A DNA stretch of 64,000 nucleotides from CADEDV01 sp048498035 (GTDB taxonomy: Bacteria; Bacteroidota; Bacteroidia; Chitinophagales; Chitinophagaceae), in assembly GCA_048498035.1 (NCBI GenBank), contig JBEHYT010000010.1, forward strand, positions 62,001-126,000. The letters are read 5' to 3'. A program made the translations under genes and the position numbers. The notes beneath the pieces were generated by a model. The model searched no databases. It saw only the letters and a list, made by a program, of their open reading frames with translations, and was not told where the DNA came from. Position 1 is the stretch's first letter. Each line of letters opens with the position of its first letter. Positions 1-8,083 of this stretch are shown here, piece after piece.

Positions 1-20
1 CGTCTAAAAACTAGCATACT

Positions 21-1613
21 ATGAAATTGAAAAATATAATCATTACGGCCTCAATAGCGGCAACGACGATGGTTGCGGTGACGGGGTGCAGTAAGAACAA
101 ATTTGACATCAACGCCAATCCGGACGATGTGACGGATGCGTCGGTTACGGCTTCGGTATTATTACCCGGAGCTCTTCAATCTACCGCCCTTGCCATGGTA
201 AATGACACATGGTTCCTGGAATGGTGGATGGGTCATGGTGCGCGCTCCGGTTCCTACCAATCGCTTACCCAGGAAGAAACCTATAAGTTCACGAATGATT
301 TTCACGTGAATATCTGGAATAGCTTCTATGCCAACGCTAACAACTACAACCTGATGATCACAAAGGCAATGGAAAGCGGTGCAGGAACATACGAAGCGAT
401 CGGCCGGATCATGAAATCATTTGATATGCAGATCCTGGTAGATATCTATGGCAACATTCCCTATTCAGAGGCTTTCCAGGGAACTGCTGTTTCTACTCCG
501 AAGTATGATAAGGGTATTGATGTATACAAGGGCATTTTTGCTGACCTGGATAAAGCCCTGGCTATACTGTCTGATGTTAGTCCAACTACACCAACAGATC
601 CGGCTAAAAATCCTGACATTTCCAGTTCGGACCTTGCATTTAAAGGCAATCTGACAAAATGGAGGAAATTTGCTAATACACTTCGCCTGCGTATGCTGCT
701 GCATCTTTATAATGGGGTGGCGACTCAAACGGTTGCTCCAGGCATCGATGTTGCCGCTGAGATGGCAAAGATTACAGCTGATGGGTCCGGTTACCTGGGT
801 GCTGATGAGTCAGTAATGATCAATCCCGGATTTACCGGTACCAAACCGCAACCTTATTATCGTGCCTACGTGACCAACGAATCTGGTGTATCTAATCAGC
901 GCGATTACCTGCGTGCGAGCGATTACGCGATCAACTACTATGATGCAGATGGCGACCCCCGCATCGACTATTTTTACAAAGCACCAAGTAGCGGACACCA
1001 GGGAATTGTATTTGGTACACCTTCAGGTGGTTCAGCCCCTACGGGTGATGAACTATCCAGTATTCGCGGCATTGGTTATTCTCCAAACGGAGCAGCCTCT
1101 CCAGCATGGATATTCACAAGCACTGAAAGCCTGTTCCTGCAAGCAGAAGCCCGCCAGCGCGGTTTGATTACCACTGGACCCACTGCTGCAACCCTGCTCA
1201 CATCCGCAATTCGTGACTCTTTCAAATGGCTCGGTATCCCGGATGCCTACAACGAGGCAGATGCGTATATTGCTTATAACGCCACTTTCTCAGACGTAGA
1301 TATCACTGCCCCCGCCAACGGTTCAAGACCTCCCGGTGGTTTGTACACGATTCTTTCTCAAAAATGGTTCGCATTAAATGAGATTGATGCATTTGAGTTG
1401 TGGACCGACTATCGCAGAACGGGAATTGTTTACGGTGTCGGTGGCGGTTATACCCCTGGTCCGACCCTGTCTGTTGACCCGGGTCGTACAGCGACAAGCA
1501 TTCCGGTGCGCCTTTTCTATCCGCAGACTGAATACAACTATAATGCTGATAATGTAGCTGCAGAGGGAACAATCAACGTATTCACCTCACGGATATTCTG
1601 GGATTTAAATTAA
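21..1613 (+). CDS. SusD/RagB-family outer-membrane lipoprotein
   Basis: Surface glycan-binding lipoprotein of the SusD family, which caps a SusC TonB-dependent transporter and delivers oligosaccharides to it. The N-terminus is a lipoprotein signal peptide with the lipobox VTGC, so Cys23 would be the lipidated residue. The following SKNKFDINANPDDVT region and the helical, TPR-like body (LQILVDIYGNIPYSEAF-type segment near residue 140) fit the SusD-like_2 group, and 530 residues is normal for it. Only 20 bases precede the start, so the expected susC partner lies off the left edge. The DUF1735 gene follows 19 bp downstream and is probably co-transcribed. The substrate cannot be read from the sequence. 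Confidence 0.9.
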   Translation: MKLKNIIITASIAATTMVAVTGCSKNKFDINANPDDVTDASVTASVLLPGALQSTALAMVNDTWFLEWWMGHGARSGSYQSLTQEETYKFTNDFHVNIWNSFYANANNYNLMITKAMESGAGTYEAIGRIMKSFDMQILVDIYGNIPYSEAFQGTAVSTPKYDKGIDVYKGIFADLDKALAILSDVSPTTPTDPAKNPDISSSDLAFKGNLTKWRKFANTLRLRMLLHLYNGVATQTVAPGIDVAAEMAKITADGSGYLGADESVMINPGFTGTKPQPYYRAYVTNESGVSNQRDYLRASDYAINYYDADGDPRIDYFYKAPSSGHQGIVFGTPSGGSAPTGDELSSIRGIGYSPNGAASPAWIFTSTESLFLQAEARQRGLITTGPTAATLLTSAIRDSFKWLGIPDAYNEADAYIAYNATFSDVDITAPANGSRPPGGLYTILSQKWFALNEIDAFELWTDYRRTGIVYGVGGGYTPGPTLSVDPGRTATSIPVRLFYPQTEYNYNADNVAAEGTINVFTSRIFWDLN

Positions 1614-1632
1614 ACTGATTAAAACAAAGTTT

Positions 1633-2562
1633 ATGAAAAAGACATTTCTATATCTAACATTAGGATGCGCCTTACTTATCGGCGGTACCGGGTGTTTGAA
1701 AGACAAAGGTTACGAAGCGCAGGAGTACGGCATCCAGATCAAAGAGAAAAAGGGTGTTGCTTTTCCGCAAGCCGATGCTAGTCCGGTAACCATTGGTATT
1801 ACCGGCCAAAGCGCTGATCTAACCGTGAATGCGACAAAACTGACGCTGGAAGAAGATGGTTATCCTGCGGCTGACGTTCATATCACCCTCGCGGTAAATC
1901 AGAATCTTGTTACTGATGCAGGTCTTACTCCACTTCCTAACGGCACGTTTACTGTAAGTTCACTTAACATGACGGTACCTGCTGGAGCCAAGATCACTGA
2001 TTATATCACCGTTACTGTGAAAAATTCAATCGCGCTTGATCCGAACCTGAAATACGGTGTTGGTTTAACAATAACGGCGGTTGATCAGGGCTACCAGATC
2101 GCAGCTAATCAAAAGGATATCGTGATCGGATTTGCGATCAAGAACAAATATGATGGCGTGTACCGACTGGTAGGGCACCATACCCGTTCTCCCTACACAT
2201 ATCAATATGATACAGAAATGGATATGGTGACTATAGGGCCCGGATCGGTTGAATTTTACTGGCAGGATGTTGCTTCTACTGGTCACCCGATCGGTGTAGG
2301 ACCTAACAACTCCCTGAGTTGGTACGGTGCCGACATCTCCCCGGCCGTAGATTTCAACACTACAACAGACGTTGCAACAAATATTTATAACCTGAGCAGC
2401 GCAGTGCCTATCGGTTTCTACACAGGATCTGATGGTGGCGTGAGCCGTTTTGTAGACGATCCAACGCCTACAAACCGTAAAATGTACCTGTATTTCCAAT
2501 ACAGCGGAAATCCGCTGAGAGGATTCCTGGATACACTTACTTATCTCAGACCACGCGACTAA
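1633..2562 (+). CDS. DUF1735-type lipoprotein, SusE/SusF-like partner
   Basis: Lipoprotein with a signal peptide ending in GTGC (Cys21), then a beta-sandwich-like region of the DUF1735 kind (residues about 30-170, with the motif VPAGAKITDYITVTVKN) and a less conserved C-terminal lectin-like region. Proteins of this class sit beside SusC/SusD pairs and are thought to help bind glycan at the cell surface. It starts 19 bp after the SusD gene and ends just before a strong terminator, so it is the last gene of the locus. The glycan is unknown. Family assignment rests on context and on the pattern of the first 170 residues. Confidence 0.8.
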   Translation: MKKTFLYLTLGCALLIGGTGCLKDKGYEAQEYGIQIKEKKGVAFPQADASPVTIGITGQSADLTVNATKLTLEEDGYPAADVHITLAVNQNLVTDAGLTPLPNGTFTVSSLNMTVPAGAKITDYITVTVKNSIALDPNLKYGVGLTITAVDQGYQIAANQKDIVIGFAIKNKYDGVYRLVGHHTRSPYTYQYDTEMDMVTIGPGSVEFYWQDVASTGHPIGVGPNNSLSWYGADISPAVDFNTTTDVATNIYNLSSAVPIGFYTGSDGGVSRFVDDPTPTNRKMYLYFQYSGNPLRGFLDTLTYLRPRD

Positions 2563-2585
2563 TCCTCGCTCAGCAATTTTAGTAA

Positions 2586-2617
2586 ACTGCCCCGCCTGTA
2601 AGCGGGGCAGTTTTTTT
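2586..2617 (+). terminator. Rho-independent terminator after the SusD/DUF1735 operon
   Basis: The stem ACTGCCCCGC pairs with GCGGGGCAGT around a short loop and is followed by a run of T. It lies 24 bp after the stop of the DUF1735 gene and separates the glycan locus from the DUF3467 gene. Confidence 0.9.
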
Positions 2618-2750
2618 AGGAATTAGATGAAATCATTATATCTTTCAGGCGCAGTCGGTCCTGGATGAAGGGTGACGGCAAAGCGAATACGCAACAAAAT
2701 TTTCACATTCTCCTTCGTTGATTTCCCCGCTCGTATCCTGTGGGAATGGC

Positions 2751-2758
2751 TATTTTTG
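2751..2758 (+). promoter_or_regulatory. Candidate Bacteroidota -7 box upstream of the DUF3467 gene
   Basis: TATTTTTG matches the TAnnTTTG -7 consensus of Bacteroidota and lies 14 bp before the start codon at 2773. No clear TTTG -33 element is visible at the usual distance, so this is only a partial promoter match. Confidence 0.35.
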
Positions 2759-2772
2759 TTTAAATTAACGTT

Positions 2773-3090
2773 ATGAGCGATCAGCAACAACAGACCCCGC
2801 CCCAACTCAATATTGAAATTTCTGAAGAAGTAGCCGAGGGGACTTACGCCAACCTGGCGATCATCACACACTCGCATGCAGAATTTGTAGTTGATTTTGT
2901 GAACGTGATGCCAGGTACCCCCAAAAGCAAAGTGAAGGCACGGATCATCCTGACGCCACAACACGCAAAACGATTTATGAAAGCGCTCAATGACAATATA
3001 GCGCGATACGAGGCTGCCAATGGAGTAATCAAAGACCTGGAAGAAGTTTCCTTTCCAATGAATTTCGGTGGACCTAACGCGCAAGCGTGA
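2773..3090 (+). CDS. DUF3467 family protein
   Basis: Small cytoplasmic protein of 105 residues with the DUF3467 pattern: EISEEVAEGTYANLAIITHS near residue 15 and a C-terminal half with TPQHAKRFMKALNDNIARYE. No biochemical role is established for the family, which is widespread in Bacteroidota. There is no signal peptide or membrane segment. It has its own -7-like box upstream and is followed 36 bp later by an unrelated secreted protein. The family call is firm; the function is unknown. Confidence 0.85.
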   Translation: MSDQQQQTPPQLNIEISEEVAEGTYANLAIITHSHAEFVVDFVNVMPGTPKSKVKARIILTPQHAKRFMKALNDNIARYEAANGVIKDLEEVSFPMNFGGPNAQA

Positions 3091-3126
3091 TCCCCAATCC
3101 CACGTCAAACCTAAAACACCTTCTAT

Positions 3127-3834
3127 ATGTATAAAAACCTTTCCCTTGCCCTTGCGCTTATTGCTGGCATAGCCGCTACAGCGCAGCAGGCATCGTATGT
3201 AGATCCTGCCCAGGCTTACAACCGAATTCTTGTAGAAAAAGGAGCCAATTCCTATCGCCAGGTTGGTAATTATAAAGTTATTGGCAGTCCATTTCTTTTT
3301 GGTGAAAAAAACAAGGGTAACATTTATTCTAAACCGGAAACAGCGAAGAATATCGAGTTGAGCTACAATATCTATAACCAGGAAGTAGCCTTTTACTCAA
3401 CTGCAAACCCGGACAACGAACTGGTGAAAACACCGGGTAGCCTGGACTCGTTCCTGCTGCGTGCGAATGTGAAGGCAGGGCTTTCAACCGATGTAACGTT
3501 TATATATGGGCCAAACATTGGCGCAAAAGACAAAAATTATTACGAGGTATTATTCGGCAGCGGCAGGTTCAAACTTTATAAGCGATATACCGGAGAACTC
3601 GGCCTGGTGACCGACAACATCGTTGAGGCAGACCTGAAACAATTCAATATTAAAGTCGATTATTTCTACACCGACTCAACTACACAAAAAATCAAAAAGC
3701 TAAAAACTACCGCTCCTGCTATTGTAAAGGAATTTTCTTCTGTGAAGGATCTTTCATCTGTATCAAACGCTGACGGGTTAACGATGAACCGCGATGATCA
3801 GTTAAAAGTGATCTTTTTTGAACTGAACCGTTAG
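3127..3834 (+). CDS. Secreted protein of unknown function
   Basis: I do not recognise this 235-residue protein. It has a short Sec signal peptide (MYKNLSLALALIAGIAATAQ, cleavage likely after A-T-A near residue 18) and no lipobox, so it is probably periplasmic. The mature part is rich in Tyr, Asn and Lys, with alternating hydrophobic residues suggesting mostly beta structure. It has no cysteines and no further membrane segment. It faces radC tail to tail with only 7 bp between the stop codons and is probably transcribed alone. Confidence 0.75.
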   Translation: MYKNLSLALALIAGIAATAQQASYVDPAQAYNRILVEKGANSYRQVGNYKVIGSPFLFGEKNKGNIYSKPETAKNIELSYNIYNQEVAFYSTANPDNELVKTPGSLDSFLLRANVKAGLSTDVTFIYGPNIGAKDKNYYEVLFGSGRFKLYKRYTGELGLVTDNIVEADLKQFNIKVDYFYTDSTTQKIKKLKTTAPAIVKEFSSVKDLSSVSNADGLTMNRDDQLKVIFFELNR

Positions 3835-3841
3835 TCTGAAA

Positions 3842-4534
3842 CTATAACAGGTCTTCATCCGCAAAGCTGAAAAAGCCAAGGCGGCTGACTATTACATGGT
3901 CCAGCATCCGGATATCAAAAAGGGATGCTGCGTCCCTGATCTTTCGCGTTAGCTGTTCATCGGCCCTGCTGGGCCGTAACGAGCCGGACGGGTGATTATG
4001 AAACAGGATCAGGTTTACCGCATCCTCTTCCAGCGCACGCCGGAGAATGATCCGTGGATCCGCCACAGTGGACGTCATTCCTCCTTCGCTGATAATTTCG
4101 ATCTGCTGAACACGATTGGCGCTGTTGAGATAAATGACACCAAAAACCTCGTGACGATAGTCGGCAAAACGGGCCTGGAGAAAACGGGCTGCTTCAGCGC
4201 CGGAGGCAATATGCGTGGCAGGCGCCAGCTGTTCAACCTGCCGCCGCCGTCCCAATTCCATGGCCGCCACAACGCTGATGGCTTTAACGGCGCCCACCCC
4301 TTTTACGCGCATCAGTTCCGGTACCGTAATCCGCGCCAGGCCCTCCAGGCTGTTGCTGGTGAGCCTTAAAATATCACGCGCAAGGTCTACAGCCGTCTTT
4401 TCCCGGCTTCCTTTCTGTAATAAAATGGCTATTAATTCCGAATTGCTGAGGTTTTCAGCGCCTGTGGATAGTAATTTTTCCCGCGGGCGATCGTCTTTTG
4501 CCCAGTTTTTAATTGAGTACTTGTGCTCTTGCAT
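3842..4534 (-). CDS. radC: RadC family JAB/JAMM-domain protein
   Basis: RadC-type protein of 230 residues from the start chosen here. Residues 1-110 carry the UPF0758 N-terminal region with a helix-hairpin-helix-like stretch (RVKGVGAVKAISV), and residues about 115-230 carry the JAMM metalloprotease-like core with the HxH...SxxD motif (LFHNHPSGSLRPSRADEQ). The historical DNA-repair role of RadC is doubtful. Longer upstream starts exist to 4720, but the family normally begins at MQEHKYSIKNWAKDDRPREK, and the extra residues overlap the divergent gene at 4632, so I chose 4534. Confidence 0.9.
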   Translation of the reverse strand: MQEHKYSIKNWAKDDRPREKLLSTGAENLSNSELIAILLQKGSREKTAVDLARDILRLTSNSLEGLARITVPELMRVKGVGAVKAISVVAAMELGRRRQVEQLAPATHIASGAEAARFLQARFADYRHEVFGVIYLNSANRVQQIEIISEGGMTSTVADPRIILRRALEEDAVNLILFHNHPSGSLRPSRADEQLTRKIRDAASLFDIRMLDHVIVSRLGFFSFADEDLL

Positions 4535-4631
4535 CCTCCCCATTCCCTTCCTATTTTTATCCTGCTGAACGAAGGTAAGACCCAAACAGCCCGTTGCAAT
4601 CCATCCTATAGAAAAACTAAAACCAATGTTT

Positions 4632-4844
4632 ATGAAAACCAGGTCCTTTTCCGCCATGGGAGCCATGCATCCCGTGCTCTTCTTTGCCGGCGTGTACATC
4701 GTAGTACTGCTTTTCTCCATTTTTATCTGTTCCGCACTGTTTTACAGTTGCAATACCAGTCCGTCCAAAGGTTTAAGCCAGTCGGCCCTACCCGCCAATC
4801 AGGTCCCTGCCACCAATTCTACAGCGGCCATCGTATTGCGCTAG
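4632..4844 (+). CDS. Small single-span membrane protein
   Basis: Unrecognised small protein of 70 residues. One strong transmembrane helix (about residues 12-36, PVLFFAGVYIVVLLFSIFIC) is followed by a short polar tail rich in Ser, Asn and Ala. It is divergent from radC with about 97 bp between starts and ends 78 bp before prs. An alternative start lies two codons upstream at 4626. Support is its clean hydrophobic/polar organisation and its position between convincing genes; no homology was recognised. Confidence 0.5.
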   Translation: MKTRSFSAMGAMHPVLFFAGVYIVVLLFSIFICSALFYSCNTSPSKGLSQSALPANQVPATNSTAAIVLR

Positions 4845-4922
4845 CAGGAATCTTGAATTTTTTTAGGCCTGTACTCATGGCTTTCCGGCGATAGTAATAT
4901 CTTCGCCGCACATTTCTGAGCT

Positions 4923-5870
4923 ATGGAATCAGCCAAAATTTTCGCCGGTACAGGCTCCCAAAAGCTTGCCGAACAAATCTGCAAACGATTTGGTACTCAA
5001 TTAGGTAAGATTAATATTCAGCGTTTTGCCGACGGGGAGATATCCCCCGTTTTCCTGGAAAGCGTTCGCGGAGACTATGTCTTTCTCATACAAAGCACAT
5101 TTTCCCCGGCTGAAAACCTGATGGAGCTTCTCCTGATGATCGATGCGGCCCGCAGGGCCTCTGCCTACAAAGTGATCGCCGTGATACCCTATTACGGCTA
5201 TGCACGGCAGGACCGGAAAGACCGCCCACGCGTAGCAATTGGTAGTAAGTTGGTTGCCAATATGTTAACGGCTGCCGGTGCAGATCGGGTCATTACCATG
5301 GACCTTCATGCGCCCCAAATCCAGGGTTATTTTGACATTCCCGTGGATCACCTGGACAGCCACGCAGTTTTTATCCCTTATATCGAGAATCTCCGGCTGG
5401 AAAACCTTACCTTTGCGGCCCCTGATGTGGGCGCAACAAACCGCATCCGGGAAATCGCAAGTTATTTTAATGCAGAAATGGTGATCTGCGATAAGCACCG
5501 GAAACGGGCTAATGAGATCGCCAGCATGGTGGTAATCGGGGATGTGACGAATAAAGATATCGTGATTATTGATGATATCTGTGATACGGGCGGCACACTG
5601 GCAAAAAGCGCCGGTTTGCTGAAAGAAAAAGGAGCCAGATCCGTTCGGGCCCTGATCACACACCCGGTGTTGAGTGGAAAAGCCTATGAAAATATCAACA
5701 ACAGCGTACTGGAAGAATTAATTGTATGTGATACAATACCACTGCGTGGAGAAAGTGCAAAGTTGAAAGTGATATCAGTGGCGGAACTTTTTGCGGTAGC
5801 CATCCGGAATGCGTTTGAAAACAAGAGTATTACAAGTCTCTTTATCCATTCCCAACGCCGCGATAAATAG
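4923..5870 (+). CDS. prs: Ribose-phosphate pyrophosphokinase
   Basis: PRPP synthetase: converts ribose 5-phosphate and ATP to 5-phosphoribosyl 1-diphosphate for purine, pyrimidine, histidine, tryptophan and NAD synthesis. All landmarks are present over 315 residues: the ATP-loop segment with YYGYARQDRK (near 95-105), DLHAPQIQGYFDIPVDH (near 128-145) and the PRPP loop DDICDTGGT (about 217-225). The length is normal and the start follows directly from the conserved N-terminus. rplY follows 23 bp downstream, and the pair is probably an operon ended by the hairpin at 6539. Confidence 0.98.
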   Translation: MESAKIFAGTGSQKLAEQICKRFGTQLGKINIQRFADGEISPVFLESVRGDYVFLIQSTFSPAENLMELLLMIDAARRASAYKVIAVIPYYGYARQDRKDRPRVAIGSKLVANMLTAAGADRVITMDLHAPQIQGYFDIPVDHLDSHAVFIPYIENLRLENLTFAAPDVGATNRIREIASYFNAEMVICDKHRKRANEIASMVVIGDVTNKDIVIIDDICDTGGTLAKSAGLLKEKGARSVRALITHPVLSGKAYENINNSVLEELIVCDTIPLRGESAKLKVISVAELFAVAIRNAFENKSITSLFIHSQRRDK

Positions 5871-5893
5871 CGTAATTTTTTAAACAATATACA

Positions 5894-6517
5894 ATGAACA
5901 CAATTACAATCGAAGGACAACTGAGGACCGGATTCGGCAAATCAGCCACCCGTCAACTCCGCTCTCAGGGACTCGTGCCTGGTGTAATTTACGGGGGTGC
6001 CCAGGAGGTTAATTTTACAGCTCCTGCTGCGGCTTTTAAAAACCTTGTTTATACGCCTAACTTCCAGTTGGTAGACGTACAGGTAGATGGTAAAACATAC
6101 CGTGCGATTTTGAAAGATCTGCAGTTTGACAAAGTGTCTGATGCGCTGATCCATATCGATCTGCTGGAACTGGTGGAAGACAAGAAAGTGATCGCCGACA
6201 TTCCGCTGAAATTCGTAGGTAGCTCAAAAGGGGTAAAAGACGGCGGTAAGCTGGTTACCAAAATGAAATCCCTGAAGGTAAAAACATTGCCCAAGCATCT
6301 TAAAGAGGCCATTGAAGTGCCTATTGATGACCTGGAACTGAACGGTAATATCCGCGTAGAGGATGTACAGGCCGACAATTACGAAATCCTGAACTCCCCG
6401 CGTATTCCTATCGCATCTGTGGTAATGACACGTCAGTTGAAACAGGAAGAAGCTTCTGCAGCACCTGCTGCCGGCGCCGCTCCTGCCGCTGCTGCCGCCC
6501 CCGCTGCGAAGAAATAA
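5894..6517 (+). CDS. rplY: 50S ribosomal protein L25/Ctc (bL25)
   Basis: Long Ctc form of ribosomal protein bL25, which binds 5S rRNA. Residues 1-95 form the L25 domain (GFGKSATRQLRSQGLVPGVIYGG) and residues 100-185 the TL5 C-terminal domain. The last 25 residues are an Ala/Pro-rich, probably disordered tail that is common in Bacteroidota versions. At 207 residues it is typical of the Ctc form rather than the short E. coli protein. The prs-rplY-pth order is frequently conserved, and a strong terminator follows. Confidence 0.96.
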   Translation: MNTITIEGQLRTGFGKSATRQLRSQGLVPGVIYGGAQEVNFTAPAAAFKNLVYTPNFQLVDVQVDGKTYRAILKDLQFDKVSDALIHIDLLELVEDKKVIADIPLKFVGSSKGVKDGGKLVTKMKSLKVKTLPKHLKEAIEVPIDDLELNGNIRVEDVQADNYEILNSPRIPIASVVMTRQLKQEEASAAPAAGAAPAAAAAPAAKK

Positions 6518-6538
6518 ATACCTGTAAACTATTGGTTC

Positions 6539-6567
6539 AACCCGTATCCCCGATACGGGTTTTTTTT
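6539..6567 (+). terminator. Rho-independent terminator after rplY
   Basis: Perfect stem AACCCGTATC / GATACGGGTT with a 3-base loop, followed by a run of T, 22 bp after the rplY stop. It separates prs-rplY from pth. Confidence 0.93.
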
Positions 6568-6604
6568 GTGACCCGGGGATGCATCCCGAACTTTGACGCT
6601 GATC

Positions 6605-7180
6605 ATGAAATTTCTTATTGCCGGCCTGGGCAACGCAGGCGCCGAATACGAACACACCCGCCACAATATCGGCTTTGACGTGGTAAATGCCTTTGTTCAA
6701 AAACACGGAGGCACTTTCCGCTCAGACCGACATGCCTGGGTAGCAGACGTAAAGTGGAAGGGACGCAACTTTGTCTGCATTCTCCCCACTACATATATGA
6801 ACCTGAGCGGCAAGGCAGTAAAATACTGGCTTGATCGTGAAAAGATCGCTCCGGCCAACCTGCTCGTGGTGCTGGACGACCTGGCATTGCCCCTTAGCAA
6901 ACTGCGGGTGAGGCCCGGCGGCAGCGACGGTGGACACAATGGTTTGCGCAGCATCCAGGAATTGCTGGCCACCACGGAATATCCCCGCCTCCGCTTTGGG
7001 GTAGGCAACAATTACCCTAAGGGCATGCAGGCCGAATTTGTACTGGGCCGCTGGGAAAGATCAGAAGAACCCCTGGTGAAACTAAAGATCGACGCGGCTG
7101 CCGAAGTGATAGAAGACTTTGCTACACAAGGCTTAGCAACGGCTATGAACAAAGTAAATAATAAAGAGTATACACTATGA
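6605..7180 (+). CDS. pth: Peptidyl-tRNA hydrolase
   Basis: Releases tRNA from peptidyl-tRNA that drops off ribosomes. The bacterial Pth core is complete: LIAGLGNAG at the N-terminus with Asn10, the catalytic His20 in TRHNIGF, and DDLALPLSKLRVRPGGSDGGHNGL near residues 90-115. I chose the ATG at 6605 over an in-frame ATG at 6593 because the family begins directly with M-K-F-L-I-x-G-L-G-N. That gives 191 residues, the usual size. It lies downstream of the rplY terminator and so probably has its own promoter. Confidence 0.97.
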   Translation: MKFLIAGLGNAGAEYEHTRHNIGFDVVNAFVQKHGGTFRSDRHAWVADVKWKGRNFVCILPTTYMNLSGKAVKYWLDREKIAPANLLVVLDDLALPLSKLRVRPGGSDGGHNGLRSIQELLATTEYPRLRFGVGNNYPKGMQAEFVLGRWERSEEPLVKLKIDAAAEVIEDFATQGLATAMNKVNNKEYTL

Positions 7181-7185
7181 GAAAT

Positions 7186-7215
7186 CCGGGGGATTACTTA
7201 CTTTAGTGCCCCCGG
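7186..7215 (+). other. GC-rich inverted repeat after pth
   Basis: CCGGGGG at 7186 pairs with CCCCCGG ending at 7215 around a 16-base AT-rich loop, just after the pth stop. There is no T run, so it is a weak terminator candidate or a 3' stability hairpin. Confidence 0.35.
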
Positions 7216-7320
7216 CCAACTTTCGGCCCACAATCCAATAGACATATTGATAGCCAGTAGATATATGGGATCAACGCATCGAGGTGTATCCGATGTATTT
7301 AATTTAAACTCTTACTGTTT

Positions 7321-7932
7321 ATGAAGATTTTTTGTGTAGGTAGAAATTATGTGGCTCACGCAGAGGAACTCGGAAATGAGATCCCTGACGATCCCGTGAT
7401 ATTTATGAAACCTAAAAGCGCCATGTTGCAACCGCATACTCCGTTTTATTACCCGGAGTTTACCAACGAGTTGCATTATGAATGCGAATTGGTTTTACGC
7501 GTCAGCAAAAATGGAAAATACATCCAGGAAAAATTTGCCGGTAAATATTACGATGCCGTTACCGCAGGTATCGATTTTACAGCGCGGGACATTCAGCAGG
7601 AATTAAAACAAAAAGGACTTCCCTGGGAAAAAGCCAAAGCCTGGGACAACTCTGCTGTTATCGGGAAATGGATACCGTTTACCAATATCCGGAACAAAAA
7701 AGACATTAATTTTTGCCTGTATAAAAACAAGGAACTTGTGCAACAGGGCAATTCCAGTCATATGCTGCACAGCTTTGATAAGATCATCTCTTATATTTCA
7801 AATTATTTTTCTGTCAACATCGGAGACGTTATCTTTACCGGCACTCCGGCCGGCGTAGGTGAAGTTGTGGTAGGAGATGAACTGGAGGCCTTTATTGAAG
7901 ACGAAAGCATGTTATCTCTTGAAGTAAAATAA
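7321..7932 (+). CDS. Fumarylacetoacetate hydrolase family protein
   Basis: FAH-fold enzyme of 203 residues, the compact form that acts as acylpyruvate hydrolase or oxaloacetate tautomerase/decarboxylase-type enzyme. Visible landmarks are VGRNYVAHAEELGNE at the N-terminus, FMKPKSAML, the metal-binding ELHYECELVLRV segment (near residues 57-68), GIDFTARDIQ near 82 and the terminal FTGTPAGVGEV motif. It is soluble and stands alone between two hairpins. The fold is certain, but the exact substrate cannot be told from sequence because several specificities share this architecture. Confidence 0.9.
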   Translation: MKIFCVGRNYVAHAEELGNEIPDDPVIFMKPKSAMLQPHTPFYYPEFTNELHYECELVLRVSKNGKYIQEKFAGKYYDAVTAGIDFTARDIQQELKQKGLPWEKAKAWDNSAVIGKWIPFTNIRNKKDINFCLYKNKELVQQGNSSHMLHSFDKIISYISNYFSVNIGDVIFTGTPAGVGEVVVGDELEAFIEDESMLSLEVK

Positions 7933-7980
7933 GTGTTCCGGCCAAAACGGCTGGTACCTAAACCAACTGCTCTGCTTATA

Positions 7981-8010
7981 AACCACCTTCACGGGTGGTT
8001 TTTTTTTTTT
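7981..8010 (+). terminator. Rho-independent terminator after the FAH-family gene
   Basis: AACCACC pairs with GGTGGTT around a short loop and is followed by ten or more T residues, about 48 bp after the stop codon. Confidence 0.92.
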
Positions 8011-8037
8011 ACAGCCGCTTACTTACCTGAACAGTTG

Positions 8038-8067
8038 TTTGTATGTACGATGCATCCCTTAAATTTG
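8038..8067 (+). promoter_or_regulatory. Candidate Bacteroidota promoter for the first E1 fusion gene
   Basis: TTTG at 8038-8041 and TAAATTTG at 8060-8067 match the Bacteroidota -33 (TTTG) and -7 (TAnnTTTG) elements with an 18-bp spacer. The start codon of the E1 gene is at 8084, implying a very short leader. Confidence 0.6.
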
Positions 8068-8083
8068 CGCTTGCATTGTCTGT

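Noticed and set aside
3842..4720. Long form of RadC starting at 4720
   Set aside because: The extra 62 residues overlap the small membrane protein gene on the opposite strand and do not match the family start; 4534 is used instead.
7186..7320. Leader before the FAH-family gene considered as a riboswitch
   Set aside because: Only one GC-rich hairpin is visible, with no conserved riboswitch core recognised.
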